The notes beneath the pieces were generated by a model. It was given only the letters and a program-made list of their open reading frames with translations. It had not been told where the DNA came from and made no database searches. Of a stretch of DNA of 64,000 nt, positions 59,304-64,000 are shown in pieces. The stretch covers positions 4,836,001 through 4,900,000 of the forward strand of contig NZ_CP109027.1 of NCBI RefSeq assembly GCF_036226885.1, read 5' to 3'. The stretch comes from Streptomyces sp. NBC_00663 (GTDB taxonomy: Bacteria > Actinomycetota > Actinomycetes > Streptomycetales > Streptomycetaceae). Made by a program: the position numbers and the translations under genes. Within the stretch, counting starts at the first letter, position 1. Each line of letters opens with the position of its first letter.

Positions 59304-60056
59304 TCAGGCGTCGGTGCCCGGGCTGGTGCGGCGGCGGCCGGCGAGCACGCCGTAGGCGACGCCCAGGGCGCCGACGACGATGCCGACGACGCCGAGGACG
59401 CGGGCGGTGGTGTCACTGCTGTCGGCGGGAGCGGCGGTGTCGGCGGCGGTGCTCTCGGCCGACTTGGCGTCGTCGGAGGTCTCCTCGGCGTCCGTCGAGC
59501 CGTGGGAGTGGCCGTCCTCGGTGGCCTCGGACAGCGTCAGGACGGGCGCCGGGTTCTCCGGCTCCTCCTGGCCGTTCTGCTGGACCTCGATCCAGCGGAC
59601 GACCTCCTTGTTGGAGTACGTCTGGATCGCCTTGAAGGTCAGGTCGTCGGCGTCCTCGGGGAGGGCGCCGACGGAGACCGGGAACTTCTGGAAGAAGCCC
59701 GGCTGGACGCCCTTGCCGGTGGCGGTCCAGGTGATCTTGGAGACGGCCTGGTCGATCTTCTCGCCGTGCATCTCGATGGGCTTGTCGAGCGTGGCCTTGG
59801 TGACCTTGACGTCCCAGCCGTCGATCGGCTCCGGCATGGCGGAGGCGAGCGGGTGGTCGGTGGGGAAGGTGACCTCGAGCTTGGTGGTCGAGGCCTTGTC
59901 GCGCTCGTTCGGCACCTTGAAGTCGATGACCGCGTAGCCGCCCTTGGCCGCGGTGCCCTCGGGCTGCACGCTGACGTGGGCGAACGCGGGGGAGGACAGG
60001 ACGACGACGGCCGAGGCGGTGAGGGCGCCGACGGCGGCGACACGAGAGGTCTTCAT
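59304..60056 (-). CDS. YcnI family copper-associated protein
   Basis: A 250-residue protein. A signal peptide (MKTSRVAAVGALTASAVVVLSSPAFA) exposes an N-terminal His (HVSVQPEGTAAKGGYAVIDFKVPNERD), the copper-binding DUF1775 domain follows, and then a Ser/Asp/Ala-rich stalk and C-terminal membrane helix (VLGVVGIVVGALGVAYGVLAGRRR). YcnI binds Cu(II) through the mature N-terminal His. The genomic link to CopC-CopD and Sco is common. Confidence 0.92.
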   Translation of the reverse strand: MKTSRVAAVGALTASAVVVLSSPAFAHVSVQPEGTAAKGGYAVIDFKVPNERDKASTTKLEVTFPTDHPLASAMPEPIDGWDVKVTKATLDKPIEMHGEKIDQAVSKITWTATGKGVQPGFFQKFPVSVGALPEDADDLTFKAIQTYSNKEVVRWIEVQQNGQEEPENPAPVLTLSEATEDGHSHGSTDAEETSDDAKSAESTAADTAAPADSSDTTARVLGVVGIVVGALGVAYGVLAGRRRTSPGTDA

Positions 60057-60203
60057 GAAAGGGGGCACTCCACTTCGAGAGGTGATTCCGGTGATGAAGA
60101 GGGGTACGCGCGCGTGGAGGTGCCGTCGGGTGTCGGACACGGGCACGCGTACGTGGGCCGCACGACGGCGGCCTCCCCTTCCCGGGAAGTGGCGCGCGTC
60201 GTG

Positions 60204-61019
60204 TCAGGCGGCGAGGACGAGAGCGTCGGCGGCCGGTGGGCCGCGCCTGATCACCGTGTGCTGGAGTGCGGTGGTGCGGGGGTTGGACGGCGCGAGCAGT
60301 GCGGTGCGCGGCAGTGCGGGGCCGGTCAGCGGTGCGCCGGGGAGCCCGGCCCGCAGGGCGCGCACGAGGGCGAGCGCCCCGCGCAGGGACCGTACGAGTG
60401 CCCCTTCGGCGATGCCGTGCGCCGACAGTTCGGTCAGTCGCAGCAGGGCCAGGTCGCCGTGGCGCAGCAGCCAGCCGGCGGCCAGGGCGGCGAGGACGTG
60501 TCCGAGCAGCATCGGCAGGGACGGCAGCAGCGAGACGGAGGAACCGTCCGAGGTGGCGCCCCCGGACATGTTCATGTGCGTGTGCATGGCCGGATGAAGG
60601 CGGGCCTCGGTCAGGATCCGGGCCGCCTGGGCGGGGCTGATCACCGCCGCGGTGGTCCCGCAGACCAGCCGCGCGGCCTGCTCGACCAGCGAGGCGTCGC
60701 TCACGGTGGTCATGGAGGCCATCGACGACTGGGTGGCGGTGGTGTGCTGTCCGAGGCCGAACAGCGCGTGCAGCACGACCTGTCCGGTCGTGAGCAGTGC
60801 GGCGATGCCCGGCAGCGACCGGGTGCGTCCGGCGAGCGGTGCCACGACCGCGACCACCCCGAGGAAGCCCGCGCCCAGGGTCCACAGCGGAACCGTGGCG
60901 CAGGAGGCGAGCGTGTGCCCGCCCGCGGCCAGCACGACGCAGACCGCGGCGAACACCGCGGCCCGCAGGACCCGGAGTCCGGTTCCGGTGCGCGCCGTAG
61001 GGGGGTGGGGGGCAGTCAT
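60204..61019 (-). CDS. Membrane protein with Met/His-rich loop, copper-cluster associated
   Basis: A 271-residue protein with about five hydrophobic helices (AAVFAAVCVVLAAGGHTLA, WTLGAGFLGVVAVVAPLAG, IAALLTTGQVVLHALFGLGQH and others). A loop near residues 150-165 reads RLHPAMHTHMNMSGG, rich in Met and His as in copper-handling proteins. No named family. First gene of the minus-strand copper cluster; it could be a copper permease or chaperone partner. Confidence 0.78.
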   Translation of the reverse strand: MTAPHPPTARTGTGLRVLRAAVFAAVCVVLAAGGHTLASCATVPLWTLGAGFLGVVAVVAPLAGRTRSLPGIAALLTTGQVVLHALFGLGQHTTATQSSMASMTTVSDASLVEQAARLVCGTTAAVISPAQAARILTEARLHPAMHTHMNMSGGATSDGSSVSLLPSLPMLLGHVLAALAAGWLLRHGDLALLRLTELSAHGIAEGALVRSLRGALALVRALRAGLPGAPLTGPALPRTALLAPSNPRTTALQHTVIRRGPPAADALVLAA

Positions 61020-61251
61020 GGCGGGCTCATCATCGCACTGGCCTTACGGCGGCCATACGGCAGGTCCACAAGATGACGTACGAGGCCTACGACCGGAAGA
61101 TCACGTTCTGCGGCGAACCGGCCTCACATACCCCATTCAACGCCCCCTACGCATCCCCCATATGGGCGGCGTCACGTCAACAGTGTGCTTACACCCGGGC
61201 AAGGGCGGCAATAGGTAACGGTATGTCGAGCCGCGGCCGGGAGGCTGGAGC
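61020..61251. promoter_or_regulatory. Divergent promoter region of the copper cluster and ATPase gene
   Basis: About 230 bp between divergent genes with no supported ORF. It contains an imperfect GGCGGCCATACGGC repeat near 61046. No CsoR site was recognised by eye. Confidence 0.4.
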
Positions 61252-61701
61252 ATGAGCATCTGGTGGTCACTCCATCTGCGGCGCGAGGCTGCGAGCGTTC
61301 CGCTCGCCCGGCGGCTGCTGCTCGGCACCATGGAGACCGCGGGCGTCGACCCCGACATCTCCTACGACCTCTCCGTCGCGCTCAGCGAGGCCTGTGCGAA
61401 CGCCGTCGAGCACGGCGGGGACACCGGGCACGGCGGCACCTCGGAGGCGTACCGCGTCACGGCCTATCTGGACGGCGAGAAGTGCCGGATCGAGGTCGCC
61501 GACTCCGGCCCCGGTTTCACCCGCACCTCCCCGGCGGCGCGCCGCGTGCCCAGCGAGGCGGAGAACGGCCGCGGGCTGTGTCTGATCCAGGAACTCGCCG
61601 ACCACGTCCACATCGGCAACAAGCCGGGCCGGGGCGGCGCGGTGGTGAGCTTCGACAAGATCCTCAAGTGGAAGAAGGACGCTCCGCTCATGGCGGTGTA
61701 G
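61252..61701 (+). CDS. ATP-binding protein of the anti-sigma kinase (RsbW/SpoIIAB) family
   Basis: A 149-residue GHKL ATPase: LSVALSEACANAVEHGG (N-box), VADSGPGF (G1), NGRGLCLIQELADHVHIGN (G2). This HATPase_c_2 type binds sigma factors or anti-sigma antagonists. Streptomycetes carry dozens of orphans; no sigma or antagonist gene is adjacent, so the partner is unknown. ATG 61252 follows GGAGGCTGGAGC. Confidence 0.9.
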   Translation: MSIWWSLHLRREAASVPLARRLLLGTMETAGVDPDISYDLSVALSEACANAVEHGGDTGHGGTSEAYRVTAYLDGEKCRIEVADSGPGFTRTSPAARRVPSEAENGRGLCLIQELADHVHIGNKPGRGGAVVSFDKILKWKKDAPLMAV

Positions 61702-61845
61702 GGCCGCTTCCCCCAGCTTCCCCCAGCGCGCGCCACGCGGTTCAACGCGGTTCGCGCGTGCGGAGTTTCCGCTTCCTCAGCATTCACAGGCAGCTCTCAG
61801 CGCCTTCCGATCCCGCTGACGGACACCGTCCCTAACTTCCTGATC

Positions 61846-62793
61846 ATGACGGGAAACCACAAGGACAAGACGATCACCCGGCGGCGCGCCATCGCCGTGA
61901 CGGGCGGCACGATCGCGGCGGGCGGCCTCGCCGTCGCCGGCTACCAGTCGGCCTCCGCCGACACCGGGACCAGCGCCGACGCGACCGCCACCGCGTCGGC
62001 CACGAGCACCGGCGGCGAGTGCATGACGCTCATGACGAGCGTCACCGAAGGCCCCTACTACCTCGACGGCGCCCTGGTGCGGAAGGACATCACCGAGGGC
62101 AAGAGCGGCGTCCCGCTCACCCTGCGCCTGACCGTCGTCGACGCCACCGACGGCTGCACCCCGGTCCCCGGCGCGGCCGTGGAGATCTGGCACTGCGACG
62201 CCTGGGGCTACTACTCCGGCTACACCACCGCCAACCCCGGTGGCTCGGCCCCCGCCGAGAGCGAGGACGGCTCGACCGCCGACGACGCCACCTACCTGCG
62301 CGGTTACCAGATCGCCAACGGCAACGGGGTGGTCAGGTTCGAGACGATCTTCCCGGGTTGGTACACCCCGCGCACCTGCCACATCCACGTCAAGGTCCAC
62401 ACCGGCGGCGAGAAGGAGGACGGTACCTACGAGGGCGGCAAGGTCAACTACACCGGCCAGTTCTTCTTCGACGACGACATCGCCCAGGAGATCTTCACCC
62501 TGGAGCCGTACTCGAAGCACTCCGGCAGCTACACCACCCTCGACAACGACATGGTGTACGACGGCGGCGGCGCCTCCAGCGGCCTGCTGACCCTGAAGGC
62601 CGTGCACAAGAAGGACCCGTCCAAGGGCTACAAGGGCTTCCTCACCCTCGGCATCGACCCCGACGCCGAGAGCACCGGCGCGGGCAGCGGCGGCGGAGGC
62701 GGCGGCACGCCCCCGAGCGGCGCGCCGACCGGCGAACCCCCGTCCGACGCTCCGTCCGAAAGTGCCACTGCCTCGGCCTCGGCGTCCTCGTAA
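61846..62793 (+). CDS. Tat-exported intradiol ring-cleavage dioxygenase
   Basis: A 315-residue protein with a twin-arginine signal (TITRRRAIAVTGGTIAAGGLAVAGY) and the intradiol dioxygenase core GPYYLDGALVRKDITEGKSGVPLTLRLTVVD, EIWHCDAWGYYSGYT, and FPGWYTPRTCHIHVKVH, the segment supplying the His ligands of the non-heme iron. The family cleaves catechols; extracellular versions act on lignin-type aromatics. The C-terminus is a glycine/proline/serine-rich tail. Convincing start at ATG 61846. Confidence 0.92.
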   Translation: MTGNHKDKTITRRRAIAVTGGTIAAGGLAVAGYQSASADTGTSADATATASATSTGGECMTLMTSVTEGPYYLDGALVRKDITEGKSGVPLTLRLTVVDATDGCTPVPGAAVEIWHCDAWGYYSGYTTANPGGSAPAESEDGSTADDATYLRGYQIANGNGVVRFETIFPGWYTPRTCHIHVKVHTGGEKEDGTYEGGKVNYTGQFFFDDDIAQEIFTLEPYSKHSGSYTTLDNDMVYDGGGASSGLLTLKAVHKKDPSKGYKGFLTLGIDPDAESTGAGSGGGGGGTPPSGAPTGEPPSDAPSESATASASASS

Positions 62794-62802
62794 GGTACGG
62801 CC

Positions 62803-63642
62803 ATGAGCAGCCGCGAGGACGAAGCGCTGGCGCATGCCGCCGTCACCGCGCTGACCGGGCAGCTGGCCCTGGCTCCCAAGCCCGGGCTGCCCGATCCGCG
62901 CGACCTGGACGCACGGACCACCCGCCTGGACCACAGCGCCCTGCGCTGGTCGGCGAAGGCGCTCGTACCCGGCCTCGCGGCCATGGCCGCCGCCGCCCGC
63001 CGCACCGGCGAGCCGACTCCCGGGCTCCGCGGCGAACTCGGCGCGATCGGCCGCTGCACCGAGCACTCGGTGGGCCTCGCGGGCGGCGGCCACCGGGGCG
63101 CCCTGTGGGCTCTCGGCCTGCTGGTCGCCGCGGCCGCCCTGAACCCCGGGGGGAGGGGCTGGGACGTCGCCGCGACCGCCAAGGGCATCGCCCGGCACCC
63201 CGACAAACGGGCCCCGCGGCGTCCGTCACGCGGATCGTCGGTGTCGGCGAAGTACGGTGCCGCCGGGGCGCGTGGTGAGGCCCGCGCCGGATTCCCGCAC
63301 GTACGGCGGGCGTTGGACGCGCTGGCCGCCGCCCGCACAGCGGGTGCCACGGAGGCGCAGGCCCGCCTGGACGCCCTGCTCACCGTGATGTCCACCCTCC
63401 AGGACACCGAACTCCTCTACACCGCCGGTCCACTTGGCCTGCGCCACGTCCAGGCCGGCGCCCGCGGCGTCCTGGAAGCGGGCGGCACGTCCACGGCGGC
63501 GGGCGCGACGGCCCTCGCCGCCTTCGACGAGGACCTGCACACGCGCGCGTGGAGCCCGCGCGGCAGCGCGGGGCTGCTGGCGGGTGCGCTGTTCCTGGAC
63601 TCCCTTCCGGTACGCGCCGGTTCACCGGCCAGGGCGGCCTGA
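62803..63642 (+). CDS. Triphosphoribosyl-dephospho-CoA synthase-like (CitG/MdcB) protein
   Basis: A 279-residue protein with the CitG/MdcB signature set: PKPGLPDPRD near residue 26, HRGALWALGLLVAAAAL near residue 97, and KYGAAGARGEARAGFPHV near residue 145. These enzymes make the prosthetic-group precursor for citrate or malonate lyase, but no lyase or mdc genes are in view. The usual KPGNVD is KPGLPD here, and a histidine-rich motif is weak, so activity may have changed. It starts 9 bp after the dioxygenase. Confidence 0.85.
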   Translation: MSSREDEALAHAAVTALTGQLALAPKPGLPDPRDLDARTTRLDHSALRWSAKALVPGLAAMAAAARRTGEPTPGLRGELGAIGRCTEHSVGLAGGGHRGALWALGLLVAAAALNPGGRGWDVAATAKGIARHPDKRAPRRPSRGSSVSAKYGAAGARGEARAGFPHVRRALDALAAARTAGATEAQARLDALLTVMSTLQDTELLYTAGPLGLRHVQAGARGVLEAGGTSTAAGATALAAFDEDLHTRAWSPRGSAGLLAGALFLDSLPVRAGSPARAA

Positions 63643-63671
63643 CGCCGACCGGCCGCCCGGACCCGCTCCGG

Positions 63672-63757
63672 GCGGCTGTCTGTTCACGGGCCTTGGCTGC
63701 GGGCGGACGTCTGTGCGGCTGTCTGTTCACGGGCCTTGGCTGCGGGCGGACTTCCGT
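63672..63757. repeat. 43-bp tandem duplication
   Basis: 63672-63714 is repeated at 63715-63757 with only end differences, in the gap between the CitG-like and MFS genes (convergent). Confidence 0.85.
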
Positions 63758-63763
63758 GCGGCG

Positions 63764-64000
63764 TCAGTTCACGAGCACCGGCTGCGGGCCCGCCTCCGGC
63801 TGGGCGACGGCGACCTTGCGGCGTACCGCCGGGCCCATGGCGTACGACGCCACGAGCGTCGCCCCTCCCAGCAGCAGCCACCCGGCCGTGCCCCACCCGA
63901 GCAGCAGCGTCGTCAGCACGAGCGGGCCCAGCGTCCTCGCCACCGTCACGCCGGTGCCGAAGAAGCCCTGGTACTCGCCGACCCGGTTGGCCGGCGCCAG
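63764..64000 (-). CDS. MFS transporter, C-terminal part (cut by window edge)
   Basis: The last 78 residues of a major facilitator protein: LAPANRVGEYQGFFGTGVTVARTLGPLVLTTLLLGWGTAGWLLLGGATLVASYAMGPAVRRKVAV, with the GEYQGF/GTG motif seen in DHA1-type exporters. Stop TCA at 63764 on the minus strand; the rest lies beyond 64000. Confidence 0.8.
   Translation of the reverse strand: MAPANRVGEYQGFFGTGVTVARTLGPLVLTTLLLGWGTAGWLLLGGATLVASYAMGPAVRRKVAVAQPEAGPQPVLVN

Overview
This is a high-GC actinobacterial chromosome segment, almost certainly from a Streptomyces. The evidence is strong GC bias at third codon positions, frequent GTG and TTG starts, an ssgR-ssgA pair (sporulation septation proteins found only in sporulating actinomycetes), and a gene order that I recall from the core chromosome of Streptomyces coelicolor (roughly rpsF through serS, pheA and the copper-trafficking operon). 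It looks like conserved core near the replication origin, not an accessory island. There is no transposase, integrase, phage gene or CRISPR array.

Layout: (1) 1-2006, the rpsF-ssb-rpsR-rplI operon and its terminator. (2) 2043-2151, four tightly packed parS sites. (3) 2153-10339, a MATE exporter, replicative helicase dnaB with DnaA boxes upstream, a serine hydrolase, a MarR/GNAT pair, an MFS exporter and a double-GNAT protein. (4) 10463-17496, a HAD phosphatase, a flavohemoglobin-like reductase, a NUDIX protein, a LysR regulator, a membrane protein/tyrosine phosphatase/PLP-enzyme operon, a cupin and a small membrane protein. (5) 17698-19160, ssgR-ssgA. (6) 19279-30092, a YibE/F-type membrane protein, thiC behind a TPP riboswitch, and miscellaneous regulators and enzymes including a LacI regulator and hisC. 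(7) 30218-38225, the cydA-cydB-cydCD operon behind a perfect Rex operator, followed by a DevS-like GAF histidine kinase. (8) 38363-46294, a cell-wall peptidase, HAD, F420-type oxidoreductase, kptA, MerR, a hydrolase-SDR fusion and an M24 peptidase. (9) 46550-50066, a four-gene ABC transporter operon of two ATPases and two permeases. (10) 50227-54619, a small protein, an unusual tRNA-Ser-like RNA, a HAD protein, serS, a DnaA-box-rich gap and pheA. (11) 54768-61019, a copper delivery cluster on the minus strand: DyP peroxidase, CopC-CopD fusion, PCuAC lipoprotein, Sco, YcnI and a membrane protein. (12) 61252-64000, an anti-sigma-like ATPase, a secreted intradiol dioxygenase, a CitG-like protein and the end of an MFS gene.

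Two themes run through the window. The first is chromosome biology: seven exact and five one-mismatch copies of the ParB site GTTTCACGTGAAAC lie between 2043 and 55845, in gaps, in a hairpin, in a riboswitch arm, over a start codon and inside genes. DnaA-box groups lie at 3679-3767, 42516-42569 and 53308-53619. The second is respiration and metal handling: a redox-controlled cytochrome bd operon, a putative heme/oxygen sensor kinase, a flavohemoglobin and copper chaperones.

The least ordinary object is a class II tRNA-Ser-like RNA at 50728-50830. Its acceptor, variable and T arms are intact, but its anticodon arm is enlarged, and it sits about 1 kb from serS.
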